64,000 bases of DNA from Streptomyces sp. DSM 110735 (lineage in GTDB: Bacteria > Actinomycetota > Actinomycetes > Streptomycetales > Streptomycetaceae). The position numbers and the translations under genes were made by a program. The stretch spans positions 525,008 to 589,007 of the forward strand of contig NZ_JACYHF010000002.1 in the NCBI RefSeq assembly GCF_016482685.1. The letters run 5' to 3'. Of the stretch, positions 17,011 through 24,824 are shown in pieces; within the stretch, counting starts at the first letter, position 1; each line of letters starts with the position of its first letter. The notes beneath the pieces were generated by a model, which saw only the letters and a list, made by a program, of their open reading frames with translations, did no database searches and had not been told where the DNA came from.

Positions 17011-18588
17011 TCACCAGCTCGTCTTCCGGTACAGCTCCCACATCGTCATGATCGTCGAGGGGTCGAGCGCCCGCTCCCCGCCGGAGATGTCCCCGCTCGC
17101 CGCGACGTACTGCCGCCCCTGCCACAGCGGCAGCAGCCGCGCGTCGTCCGCCAGCTCCTGCTGCGCCTCCGCCATGTCCTTGACCACCTCGGCGCGGTCG
17201 CGCATCGCGCGCGAGCGGGGCAGCAGTACCGAGGTGATCCTCTTGGCCGGATAGGGCGTGCCCAGCGCGTTGTTCTCGCCGACGAACGGCGTGATGAAGT
17301 TGTCCGGGTCGGGGAAGTCCGGGAACCAGCCGCGCCCGAACACCGGGTACTCCCCCTTCTGGTACCCGGCCACATAGCTCTTCCAGGGCCGCGCCTCCAG
17401 GGTGATCGTGAACAGCCCCGAGGCGTCGAGCTGCCGCTTCAGCTCCTGGAACATCAGCGCCGTCTCGGAGCCGTAGCGGTCGCTGGTGTACCAGAGCGTG
17501 AGCGGGACGCGCCGCTTGATGCCCGCGCCGGTGAGGGTCTTGCGGGCCTTGGCGGTGCTCGGGTCGCCGAAGGTGTCGAAGAACGGCGTGGTGTGCCCGA
17601 CCAGCCCCTTGGGGACCATGGAGTACAGCGGGTCCACGGTGTCCTTGTAGACCCGGTGCGCGATGGCCCCGCGGTCGACGACCTGCGCGACGGCCCGGCG
17701 TACGGCGTCCTGCCGCGCCCAGGGGTCCTTGGGGTTGAAGACCAGGTAGCTGATGTCGATCCCGGCGCCGTCGATCAACTGGAGGTCGGTGCTGTCCTGC
17801 TTCTCCAGGGCGACGATGTCACCGGCGGCGAGCCCCCGGTAGGTGACGTCGATCCGCTTGTCGCGCAGCGCCTGGACCATGGAGCGGGAGTCCTGGAAGT
17901 AGCGGATGGTCACCGCGTCGTTGAGCCGCTTGGCATAGCCGTCGTAGTGGTCGTTGCGCACGAGGACGGCCTGCTTGCCCTCGTCGTAGGACTGGAGGCG
18001 GTAGGGACCGGAGCCGTGGACGTCGCCCTTGTCGCGCAGGGAGTGGGCGGGGTAGTCGCGCGGGTCCACGATCGACATCGCGGGGGTGGCCAGCACGAAC
18101 GGGAAGGTGGCGTCGGCCTTCTTGAGGTGGAAGACCACGTCGCGGTCGCCGGAGGTCTCCACCCGGTCCAGGCTGCCGAGCAGACCGGCGGGGCCGCCCG
18201 GGGCGTTGATGAGACGGATGCGGTTGATGGACGCCTGCACGGCCTGGGCGTCGAGCGGGTGGCCGTCGGAGAACTTCATGCCCGGGCGCAGCCTGCAATG
18301 GTAGGTACGGCCCGTCGAGTCGGAGAAGCCGCAGCTCTGGGCGGCGTCGGGCTGGGGGGTGGTGGCGCCGGTGGGGTAGGCGAGGAGGGTCTGGTAGACG
18401 TTGCGGAACAGTTCCCAGGAGCCGTCCCAGGAGCCTGCCGGGTCCAGGGTGCTGGGGGCGCTGGTGGTGCCGACGACGATCGGTCCGTCGTCGGTCCGGG
18501 CGCTGCCGGGGAGCAGGGCGCAGCCGGACACCAGGCTGATGGACGCGGCCGCCGCGACTCTTCGAAGGAATCGGTTCCGCTTGAACAC
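17011..18588 (-). CDS. ABC transporter substrate-binding lipoprotein (peptide/oligopeptide type)
   Basis: A 525-residue family 5 solute-binding protein. It has a basic start, a hydrophobic stretch and a lipobox V-S-G-C (Cys23), then the typical peptide/nickel-binding fold with L-R-P-G-M-K-F-S-D-G and G-S-G-P-Y. It would present peptides or similar ligands to a membrane transporter. No permease or ATPase genes are next to it, so it is an orphan component. The second of two GTGs (18588) has GAGGAG 7 bases upstream and is preferred over 18594 and over the far upstream start at 18726. Confidence 0.85.
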   Translation of the reverse strand: MFKRNRFLRRVAAAASISLVSGCALLPGSARTDDGPIVVGTTSAPSTLDPAGSWDGSWELFRNVYQTLLAYPTGATTPQPDAAQSCGFSDSTGRTYHCRLRPGMKFSDGHPLDAQAVQASINRIRLINAPGGPAGLLGSLDRVETSGDRDVVFHLKKADATFPFVLATPAMSIVDPRDYPAHSLRDKGDVHGSGPYRLQSYDEGKQAVLVRNDHYDGYAKRLNDAVTIRYFQDSRSMVQALRDKRIDVTYRGLAAGDIVALEKQDSTDLQLIDGAGIDISYLVFNPKDPWARQDAVRRAVAQVVDRGAIAHRVYKDTVDPLYSMVPKGLVGHTTPFFDTFGDPSTAKARKTLTGAGIKRRVPLTLWYTSDRYGSETALMFQELKRQLDASGLFTITLEARPWKSYVAGYQKGEYPVFGRGWFPDFPDPDNFITPFVGENNALGTPYPAKRITSVLLPRSRAMRDRAEVVKDMAEAQQELADDARLLPLWQGRQYVAASGDISGGERALDPSTIMTMWELYRKTSW

Positions 18589-18731
18589 GCGCACGCTCCT
18601 CGATCCGCCGTACCAAGGTCGGCAGACCATACCGCAGCATTTGGCCTCCTGAACCTCCCCTGAAACAGCCGTTGTTGACGGATCGGACGGTGACAACGTC
18701 GTCATGGCGAAAGCCGGTCGCCGCACAGCGC

Positions 18732-18766
18732 TCCGGGCGCCGTTCCGCTGGGGAACGGCGCCCGGA
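18732..18766 (-). terminator. Hairpin terminator downstream of the SDR gene
   Basis: A perfect 15-base inverted repeat (18732-18746/18752-18766) with a 5-base loop, 40 bases beyond the stop of the SDR gene. It separates that operon from the substrate-binding protein gene. Confidence 0.75.
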
Positions 18767-18805
18767 AGAGACGGCCGGTCAGGGGCGCGTGGCCCCCGGG
18801 AGAGG

Positions 18806-19567
18806 TCAGCCCACCCCGGCGTTGAGGAAGATGCCGCCGTCCACGACGAGCGTCTGGCCGGTGATCCAGTCGGACTGCTCGGAGGTGAGGAAGGCGGTGG
18901 CGCCGCCGATGTCGGAGGGCACGCCGAGCCGGCCGAGCGGGTAGGAGGCGGCGGCCTCCGCCTCGCGGCCCTCGTAGAGCGCCTCGGCGAACTTGGTCTT
19001 CACCACGGCCGGGGCGATCGCGTTGACCCGCACCTTGGGCGCGAACTCGTGCGCGAGCTGCTGGGTCAGGTTGATCATGGCGGCCTTGCTGACGCCGTAG
19101 GCGCCGATGAACGGCGAGGGCGCGAGACCCGCGACGGAGGCGATGTTGACGATCGCGCCGCCGTGCTCGCGCTGCCAGGCGTGCCAGGTCTTCTGGGCGA
19201 AGCCGAGCGCCGAGATGACGTTGGTCTCGAACACCTTGCGGGCGACGTTCAGATCGACGTCCGCGATGGGGCCGAAGACCGGGTTGGTGCCCGCGTTGTT
19301 CACCAGGAAGTCGACGCGGCCGAAGGCTTCCATGGTGCGCTCGATCACCGTGCTCTGGTGGTCGAGGTCGTGCGCCTTGCCCGCGACGCCGATGACGCGT
19401 TCGGCGCCGAGTCGCTCGACGGCTTCCTTCAGCGCCTCCTCGTTACGGCCGGTGATGCACACGCGGTCGCCGCGCGCTATCAGCGCCTCCGCGACGCCGT
19501 AGCCGATGCCCCGGCTCGCGCCCGTGACGAGCGCGACCTTGCCGGAGAGCTCCGGGAGTTCAGTCAT
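18806..19567 (-). CDS. Short-chain dehydrogenase/reductase
   Basis: A 253-residue SDR enzyme. T-G-A-S-R-G-I-G at 15-22 binds NAD(P), N-N-A-G is at 90-93, and the catalytic Ser144, Tyr157 and Lys161 are present (Y-G-V-S-K). The likely reaction is NAD(P)-linked reduction or oxidation of a keto/hydroxy group. It lies 53 bases after the fabG stop on the same strand, so the two are probably co-transcribed and ended by the hairpin at 18732-18766. The pair may act on acyl-CoA substrates, which is inference. Confidence 0.85.
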   Translation of the reverse strand: MTELPELSGKVALVTGASRGIGYGVAEALIARGDRVCITGRNEEALKEAVERLGAERVIGVAGKAHDLDHQSTVIERTMEAFGRVDFLVNNAGTNPVFGPIADVDLNVARKVFETNVISALGFAQKTWHAWQREHGGAIVNIASVAGLAPSPFIGAYGVSKAAMINLTQQLAHEFAPKVRVNAIAPAVVKTKFAEALYEGREAEAAASYPLGRLGVPSDIGGATAFLTSEQSDWITGQTLVVDGGIFLNAGVG

Positions 19568-19620
19568 GTCCTTGGTCCTCAGATTCCCGAGTGGCTGGGT
19601 TGCTCAGTTTTCCCGGGCGG

Positions 19621-20382
19621 CTAGTCGAGCGGTCCGCCGGCGACGTAGAGCACCTGGCCGGAGACGAACCCGGCCGCCTCGCCGGTGAAGAAGGCGATGG
19701 CGTTGGCGATGTCCTCGGGCTCGCCCACGCGCTGGACCGGGATCTGGGTGGCGGCGGCCTTCTTGAAGTCGTCGAAGCCCATGCCGACGCGCTCGGCGGT
19801 GGCCTTGGTCATCTCGGTGGCGATGAAGCCGGGGGCGACGGCGTTGGCGGTGATGCCGAACTTGCCCAGCTCGATGGCGAGGGTCTTGGTGAAGCCCTGC
19901 AGACCCGCCTTGGCGGCCGAGTAGTTGGCCTGACCGCGGTTGCCCAGCGCGGAGGACGAGGAGAGGTTGACGATCCGGCCGAAGCCCGCGTCGACCATGT
20001 GCTTCTGGACGGCCTTGGTCATGAGGAAGGAGCCGCGCAGGTGCACGTTGAGCACGGTGTCCCAGTCGGACGCGCTCATCTTGAACAGCAGGTTGTCGCG
20101 CAGCACACCGGCGTTGTTGACGAGGATCGTGGGCGCGCCCAGCTCCTCGGCGACCCGGGCGATGGCGGCCTCGGTCTGCGCCTCGTCGGAGACGTCCGCG
20201 CCGACCGCGATGGCCTTGCCGCCCGCCGAGGTGATCTTCTCGACGGTGTCCTTGCAGGCGGCCTCGTCCAGGTCGATCACCGCGACGGCGTGACCCTCGG
20301 CGGCCAGACGTACGGCGGTGGCGGCGCCGATCCCTCGTGCCGCGCCGGTGACTACCGCGACCCGCTGTTCCGTGGTGGACAT
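19621..20382 (-). CDS. fabG: 3-oxoacyl-ACP reductase-type SDR (FabG-like)
   Basis: A 253-residue SDR close to FabG: T-G-A-A-R-G-I-G at 12-19, N-N-A-G at 89-92, Tyr154-x-x-x-Lys158 and the C-terminal C-cap G-Q-V-L-Y-V-A-G-G. FabG reduces 3-oxoacyl-ACP or -CoA using NADPH. ATG 20382 has AGGAG 8 bases upstream. No other fab genes are adjacent, so it is an accessory paralogue rather than the main fatty-acid synthase gene. A near-palindrome at 20442-20455 upstream may be an operator. Confidence 0.85.
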   Translation of the reverse strand: MSTTEQRVAVVTGAARGIGAATAVRLAAEGHAVAVIDLDEAACKDTVEKITSAGGKAIAVGADVSDEAQTEAAIARVAEELGAPTILVNNAGVLRDNLLFKMSASDWDTVLNVHLRGSFLMTKAVQKHMVDAGFGRIVNLSSSSALGNRGQANYSAAKAGLQGFTKTLAIELGKFGITANAVAPGFIATEMTKATAERVGMGFDDFKKAAATQIPVQRVGEPEDIANAIAFFTGEAAGFVSGQVLYVAGGPLD

Positions 20383-20399
20383 TGCTGCTTCTCCTCGCC

Positions 20400-20440
20400 C
20401 TTGAGAGAACCCGAGTGGCCCTTGACAGGACCCGAGTGCG
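20400..20440. repeat. Imperfect 20-base direct repeat in the fabG upstream region
   Basis: Two copies of a sequence of the form CTTGA-[AC or GA]-G-x-AC-CCGAGTG occur at 20400-20419 and 20421-20440. They may be regulator half-sites or slippage products. Confidence 0.4.
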
Positions 20441-20441
20441 G

Positions 20442-20455
20442 TGAGCGACCGCTTA
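20442..20455. promoter_or_regulatory. Candidate operator upstream of fabG
   Basis: TGAGCGACCGCTTA has 6-base arms with one mismatch around a 2-base centre, about 60 bases before the fabG start. The form resembles TetR-type sites seen near acyl-CoA genes. No regulator gene is adjacent. Confidence 0.35.
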
Positions 20456-20526
20456 GTACCTTCCGCACCCGTGACGCTAGAAGCCCTGGCACCCGGTGTC
20501 AACGGGACACCGGGTGGTGTGATCCA

Positions 20527-20976
20527 TTACCTGACCAGGAGGTCGAGCAGCCGTTCGGTCTCGGCCACCGGATCGGCGGTGAGCCCGGTGTGCACAGGTC
20601 CCGGCTGTACGACGGCGGAGCGGGGCGCGATCAGCCAGCGAAAACGCCGCCCGGCGTCGTCGCCCGCCGCCTGACCGGCGCCTTCGCCGCCCGCGCAGAT
20701 CCGTTCCACGGCGCCGAGCGCGGCCCTGATCCCGGCCACGTCGGCGCCGGGGTCGAGGGCGAGGAGGCGTGCCTCGTCCAGATGGGTGCGGGCGCCGACG
20801 TAGTCGTGGGCGCGGCAGTAGACGAGGACCCCGGCGTTGATCCGCTCACCGCGCTCGACGCGGGGGACGACACGGAGCAGGGCGTACTCGTAGACAGCGC
20901 GGTCGCCGCCCTGACCCGTCCGGGTGATGTGGCGCTCGACCACATGTCCGGCCATGTGAATGTGGTGGTCGCTCAC
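20527..20976 (-). CDS. DUF3037 protein
   Basis: A 149-residue protein matching the DUF3037 pattern (Y-E-Y-A-L-L-R-V-V-P-R-V-E-R-G-E-R-I-N-A-G-V-L at about 25-47). No function is established. GTG 20976 overlaps the stop of the HipA-like gene by the GTGA arrangement and has GGAGAG upstream, so the two are translationally coupled. The pairing of DUF3037 with HipA-like kinases recurs in bacteria, which suggests they act together. Confidence 0.8.
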   Translation of the reverse strand: MSDHHIHMAGHVVERHITRTGQGGDRAVYEYALLRVVPRVERGERINAGVLVYCRAHDYVGARTHLDEARLLALDPGADVAGIRAALGAVERICAGGEGAGQAAGDDAGRRFRWLIAPRSAVVQPGPVHTGLTADPVAETERLLDLLVR

Positions 20977-21737
20977 TTGCTCTCCTGGAGGCCGTCGATG
21001 CGCTCGTGGACGGACGCCGCCCGCGCGAGGAGGGGCCGGGCGTAGGCGCGGCGCAGGTCGTCCGGGGTGTCGAAGCCGGGTTCGCCGGTCAGCCACGCGT
21101 CCGGGATCTCGGCGGTGACCTCGGCGAGCAGGTCCTCGGTGACCATCGGGGCCAGCTCGGCGGCAGCGGCGACGACGTCCGGGGCGAAGCGGGCGAGGGC
21201 GTGGTCGGTGGCGTTGTACGGGCGCGCGGCCGAGGCGTCGGCGGAGGGCCAGTTGTGGTGCCAGATCATGGTGGCGCCGTGGTCGATGAGCCACAACTGC
21301 CCTTGCTGCACCAGGAGGTTGGGGTTGCGCCAGGAGCGGTCCACGTTGTTGATCAGCGCGTCGAACCAGACGATCCGGCCCGCCTCCTCGGGCGTCACCG
21401 GGAAGGCGAGCGGGTCGAAGCCGAGGGCGCCGGAGCGGAAGTCCATGCCGAGGTTGGCGCCCCCGCTGGAGCGCAGCAGGTCCTGCACCTGCCGTTCGGG
21501 TTCGCCGAGTCCGAGGACGGGGTCGAGTTGGACGGTCACCAGCTCGGGCACCCGGAAACCGAGGCGGCGGGCGAGTTCCCCGCAGACGACCTCGGCGACG
21601 AGGGTCTTGCGGCCCTGCCCGGCGCCGGTGAACTTCAGGACGTACAGCCCGAGATCGTCGGCTTCGACGAGCCCCGGCAGCGAGCCGCCCTCACGCAGGG
21701 GCGTGACGAACCGGGTGGCGGTGACTTCGGTCAACAT
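20973..21737 (-). CDS. HipA-like kinase
   Basis: A 254-residue kinase-fold protein of the HipA-like class. Visible: a nucleotide-binding Lys in V-L-K-F (Lys35), a catalytic loop N-N-V-D-R-S-W-R-N-P-N (130-140, Asp133) and the metal-binding D-H-G (152-154). It is much shorter than the 440-residue E. coli HipA toxin and there is no HipB-type DNA-binding antitoxin beside it. The following gene, DUF3037, overlaps by 4 bases. The substrate could be a protein or a small molecule; a toxin role is unproven. Confidence 0.8.
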   Translation of the reverse strand: MLTEVTATRFVTPLREGGSLPGLVEADDLGLYVLKFTGAGQGRKTLVAEVVCGELARRLGFRVPELVTVQLDPVLGLGEPERQVQDLLRSSGGANLGMDFRSGALGFDPLAFPVTPEEAGRIVWFDALINNVDRSWRNPNLLVQQGQLWLIDHGATMIWHHNWPSADASAARPYNATDHALARFAPDVVAAAAELAPMVTEDLLAEVTAEIPDAWLTGEPGFDTPDDLRRAYARPLLARAASVHERIDGLQESK

Positions 21738-21809
21738 TTGCCCAGGTTATCTCGCGTGCGGCGCCCTTCCGGGGGCTCCCGTTTCCGCCGCTCCTGCGAG
21801 GATCGGCAC

Positions 21810-22199
21810 ATGACGGACTCTCCGCTGCGGATCAACGCCCTCATCGTCGACGCCACGGATCCCGAGCGGCTCGCCGCGTTCTGGTCCGCCCTCCTCGGCA
21901 GGGCGGTCGTGAGCCGGACGGGCCCGTACGTGTGGCTCCGGCGCGAGGACGGCCTGGGCATCGGGTTCCAGCGGACGGCGGCGCCCAAGTCGGGCAAGAA
22001 CCGTATGCACTTCGACGTCACCGCCGCCGACCCGGCCGCCGAGCAGCGGCGCGTCGAGGCGCTGGGCGGGCGTCGGCTGACCGAGTACGACGACGGCGGG
22101 TTCCTGGTGATGGCGGACCCGGAGGGCAACGAGTTCTGCGTCATCCCCGAGGGCTCCGTCGAGCTGGACGACGACGGCCGCGCCCACTACCTCGGCTGA
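21810..22199 (+). CDS. VOC superfamily protein (glyoxalase/dioxygenase fold)
   Basis: A 129-residue single-domain vicinal-oxygen-chelate protein. It shows the paired beta-alpha-beta-beta-beta modules with M-H-F-D-V near residue 70 and D-P-E-G-N-E-F-C-V near residue 105, the latter being the usual C-terminal metal/substrate strand. Such proteins act in detoxification or antibiotic binding. It is divergent from the HipA-like gene with 72 bases between. The P450 gene follows on the same strand. Confidence 0.8.
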   Translation: MTDSPLRINALIVDATDPERLAAFWSALLGRAVVSRTGPYVWLRREDGLGIGFQRTAAPKSGKNRMHFDVTAADPAAEQRRVEALGGRRLTEYDDGGFLVMADPEGNEFCVIPEGSVELDDDGRAHYLG

Positions 22200-22288
22200 C
22201 CCCTCTCCACGCGACCCCTCCCGCGCCTACGATCGGCCGGACACCGTCCCCGCACGTCCGGACCGGCCCTACGACCGTCAGGAGAACC

Positions 22289-23590
22289 GTGGAGACCTCG
22301 CCCGCAGGAGCCCCGCACCGCCCGGACCCCGCCGGAGGCGCCCCGCACCGCCTCGATCCCGCCGGAGGCTGCCCGCACGCCGACAACGCCCGGCTGCTCG
22401 CCCTCGGCGCGGTGGCGCCCGTCGAACTGCCGGGCGGGGTCGAGGGGATGGCGGTCCTCGGGCACGAGGCGCTGAGGGAGTTCCTCCAGCATCCCGAAGT
22501 CGCCAAGGACGTACGGCACTTCGCGGCGTTGCGGGAGGGGCGGATCGAGCCGGGCTGGCCGCTGCTGACCTTCGCCACCGTGCGCGGGATGACCACGGCG
22601 GACGGCGAGGACCACCGGCGGCTGCGCTCCCTGGTCGCCCGGGTGTTCACTCCCCGCCGGGTCGAAGCACTGCGCCCGCGCGTCGTGGAGCTGACCGACG
22701 CCCTCCTCGACGACCTGGCGGCGGCAGCGGAGGCGGGTGCGGGCGTCGCCGATCTGCGCAGGCACTTCGCGCTGCCGCTGCCCATGAGCGTGATCGGTGA
22801 ACTCCTCGGTGTGGAAGCGGAGTTCCGCGACCGGCTGCACAAGCTGAGCAACGCGGTGACGGGAACCGACATCGAGCCGGAGGCGGTGCTCGCCGCGAAC
22901 CGCGAACTCGTGGGCGTGCTCGGTGAGATCGCCGCCGCCAAGACCGTACGCCCCGGCGACGACCTGACCAGCGCCCTCATCGCCGCCCGCGACGAGGGCG
23001 GCGACCGGCTCGGCCAGGAGGAACTGATCGGCACCCTGGTGCTGTTGATCGTCGCCGGGCACGAGACCACCCTGAACCTGATCACCAACGCGGTGCGCGC
23101 CCTGTGCGGTCACCGCGACCAACTCGCCCTGGTGCGCGCGGGCGAGGCGAGCTGGTCCGACGTGGTGGAGGAAACCCTGCGCTGGGACGCGCCGGTGAGC
23201 TACTTCCCGTTCCGCTACCCGGTACGGGATCTCGTGGTCGACGGCACCGTGATCCCGGCGGGCACCCCGGTCCTCGCGGGCTACTCCGCCGCCGGACGCG
23301 ACCGGGCGGCGCACGGTCCGGACGCCGACCGCTTCGACGTCACGCGCCCGTCGCGCTCCGACGCCGTACGACACCTCTCCCTCGGCTACGGCGCGCACTT
23401 CTGTCTCGGCGCTCCGCTCGCGCGGCTCGAAGCGACCACCGCGCTCGAGCGCCTGTTCACCCGCTTCCCGGACCTCGAACTCGCCGTTGAGGAAGCCGAC
23501 TTGCCCCGCCTCCCCAGTTTCGTCGGCAACACCGTGCACGTGCTTCCGGTCCGACCCGCCCCGAACGGGCGATCTGAGCGGGCGACTTGA
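22289..23590 (+). CDS. Cytochrome P450
   Basis: A 433-residue bacterial class I P450. I-helix A-G-H-E-T-T is at 256-261, K-helix E-T-L-R at 295-298 and the heme loop L-G-Y-G-A-H-F-C-L-G has Cys372. It hydroxylates or otherwise oxidises a small molecule using ferredoxin and a reductase; no 2Fe-2S or 3Fe-4S ferredoxin of the usual P450 type is beside it. GTG 22289 has AGGAGAA 4 bases upstream. Residues 9-28 carry a repeat (P-H-R-P-D-P-A-G-G then P-H-R-L-D-P-A-G-G) encoded by a 30-base tandem duplication. Confidence 0.93.
   Translation: METSPAGAPHRPDPAGGAPHRLDPAGGCPHADNARLLALGAVAPVELPGGVEGMAVLGHEALREFLQHPEVAKDVRHFAALREGRIEPGWPLLTFATVRGMTTADGEDHRRLRSLVARVFTPRRVEALRPRVVELTDALLDDLAAAAEAGAGVADLRRHFALPLPMSVIGELLGVEAEFRDRLHKLSNAVTGTDIEPEAVLAANRELVGVLGEIAAAKTVRPGDDLTSALIAARDEGGDRLGQEELIGTLVLLIVAGHETTLNLITNAVRALCGHRDQLALVRAGEASWSDVVEETLRWDAPVSYFPFRYPVRDLVVDGTVIPAGTPVLAGYSAAGRDRAAHGPDADRFDVTRPSRSDAVRHLSLGYGAHFCLGAPLARLEATTALERLFTRFPDLELAVEEADLPRLPSFVGNTVHVLPVRPAPNGRSERAT
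22311..22370 (+). repeat. 30-base tandem repeat at the 5' end of the P450 gene
   Basis: Two 30-base units (22311-22340 and 22341-22370) differ at a few bases, and a partial third begins at 22371. The repeat is in frame, so length variation would not break the P450 gene. Confidence 0.75.
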
Positions 23591-23600
23591 GCGGGCGACC
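23567..23600 (+). repeat. 13-base tandem repeat over the P450 stop codon
   Basis: Units GGGCGATCTGAGC (23567-23579) and GGGCGACTTGAGC (23580-23592) with a partial third copy span the stop codon. Addition or loss of a unit would change the C-terminus. Confidence 0.65.
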
Positions 23601-23745
23601 CAAGGCTGACTGACCCTCCACCGAGCCTTACGCCCTCCTCATTCCCGAGCGGTGAGGATCGGGGCACGTGACTGAACGGGCGGTGCCACCGGACCGTACC
23701 CCTGGACAGATCACGTACGACCACCCCGGCGGAAGGGAACACCCC

Positions 23746-24186
23746 ATGACCAGCGCATCGTCCCAGCCCGTAGCGAACCCCGCCCGGCGTACGGTGATGG
23801 CGGCGGCCGGAGCGGCCGGGCTCACCGTGGCGCTGGCGGCCTGCGGCTCGGACGGCGGTTCGGACGGCGGTTCGGACACCGTCGGCAGCGGCGCCGCCGG
23901 TTCCGCGCTCGGCAAGACCTCGGACATCCCGGAGGGCGGCGGCAAGATCTTCAAGGACGAGGGCGTGGTGGTGACCCAGCCCTCCGCCGGGACGTACAAG
24001 GCGTTCTCCGCCAAGTGCACCCACCAGGGATGTGCGGTGGGCAGCGTGAGCGACGGGGTGATCGTGTGCCCGTGCCACAACAGCCACTTCTCGGCGGAGG
24101 ACGGCAGTGTGAAACAGGGGCCCGCGACACAGGGGCTGCCCGCGAAGAAGATCAAAGTGTCCGGCGACTCGATCGAGCTGGCCTGA
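23746..24186 (+). CDS. Rieske [2Fe-2S] lipoprotein
   Basis: A 146-residue exported Rieske protein. Twin arginines at 14-15, a hydrophobic stretch and a lipobox A-A-C (Cys33) indicate Tat export with lipid anchoring. A Gly/Ser linker (G-S-D-G-G repeats) follows, then the Rieske domain with C-T-H-Q-G-C (Cys91, His93) and C-P-C-H (Cys108, His111). All four cluster ligands are present. It probably acts as an external electron carrier; the partner is unknown. ATG 23746 has GGAAGGGAA upstream. It lies 155 bases after the P450 gene, but export makes it an unlikely redox partner for that enzyme. Confidence 0.9.
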   Translation: MTSASSQPVANPARRTVMAAAGAAGLTVALAACGSDGGSDGGSDTVGSGAAGSALGKTSDIPEGGGKIFKDEGVVVTQPSAGTYKAFSAKCTHQGCAVGSVSDGVIVCPCHNSHFSAEDGSVKQGPATQGLPAKKIKVSGDSIELA

Positions 24187-24285
24187 TCACGCTCCCCCGG
24201 GCCGTGTTCCTTTTTCCGGCGCCCTGCCGGAGGATCGGCGGCACGGGGGTGTTCTCTTGGACAACTGGGGAGAAGAGGGGGCCGT

Positions 24286-24756
24286 ATGACCGTCACCGAG
24301 CAGCGTCGGGGCCGGAAGATCATGATGACTCCGGGCGAGCTGGACGCGTTCCTGACCGTCCAGCGCACCTGCCGGGTCGCGACCGTCGCGGCGGACGGCA
24401 CCCCGCACGTGAGCGCGCTGTGGTTCGTGTGGGACGGCACCTCGCTGTGGCTCTACTCCGTGGTGCGCAGCAGGCGTTGGTCCCAGCTCAGCCGTGACCA
24501 CCGGGTCGCGGTGGTGGTGGACGCGGGTGAGGAGTACGACCAACTGCGCGGGGCGGAGCTGTCCGGGCGGGTGGAGTTCGTGGGCGAGGTGCCGCGCACG
24601 GGCGAACTGTGTGCCGAACTCGACGCGGTGGAGACGCTGTTCGCGCGCAAGAACTTCGGTCTGGACGAGATGCCGCACGACGGGCGGCACGCCTGGGCCC
24701 GGCTCACCCCGGAGAAGATCGTCTCCTGGGACTTCCGGAAGCTGGGCAGGGCGTAG
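24286..24756 (+). CDS. PPOX-class F420/FMN-dependent oxidoreductase
   Basis: A 156-residue split-barrel flavin/deazaflavin protein of the pyridoxamine-phosphate-oxidase superfamily. The opening strand pattern C-R-V-A-T-V-A-A-D-G-T-P-H-V and the later W-S-Q-L-S-R-D fit the actinobacterial F420-type branch. Cofactor choice cannot be proved from the sequence. ATG 24286 has GGGGAGAAGAGGG upstream. The gene ends at a strong bidirectional terminator. Confidence 0.8.
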   Translation: MTVTEQRRGRKIMMTPGELDAFLTVQRTCRVATVAADGTPHVSALWFVWDGTSLWLYSVVRSRRWSQLSRDHRVAVVVDAGEEYDQLRGAELSGRVEFVGEVPRTGELCAELDAVETLFARKNFGLDEMPHDGRHAWARLTPEKIVSWDFRKLGRA

Positions 24757-24763
24757 AAGCAGG

Positions 24764-24798
24764 TGCGCAAGTCCCGTACGGAAAACGGGACTTGCGCA
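24764..24798. terminator. Bidirectional hairpin terminator
   Basis: A perfect 14-base inverted repeat (24764-24777/24785-24798) with a 7-base loop lies between the convergent PPOX and LysR genes. Confidence 0.85.
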
Positions 24799-24824
24799 GT
24801 GCCGCACCGGCGGCTCGCCTCGGC

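Noticed and set aside
20527..21737. Classical hipBA toxin-antitoxin module
   Set aside because: No HipB DNA-binding protein is present and the kinase is too short; kept as a HipA-like/DUF3037 pair.
22289..24186. P450 and Rieske protein as a redox pair or part of a biosynthetic cluster
   Set aside because: The Rieske protein has a Tat-lipoprotein signal, so it is outside the cytoplasm; no synthase, sugar or tailoring genes surround it.
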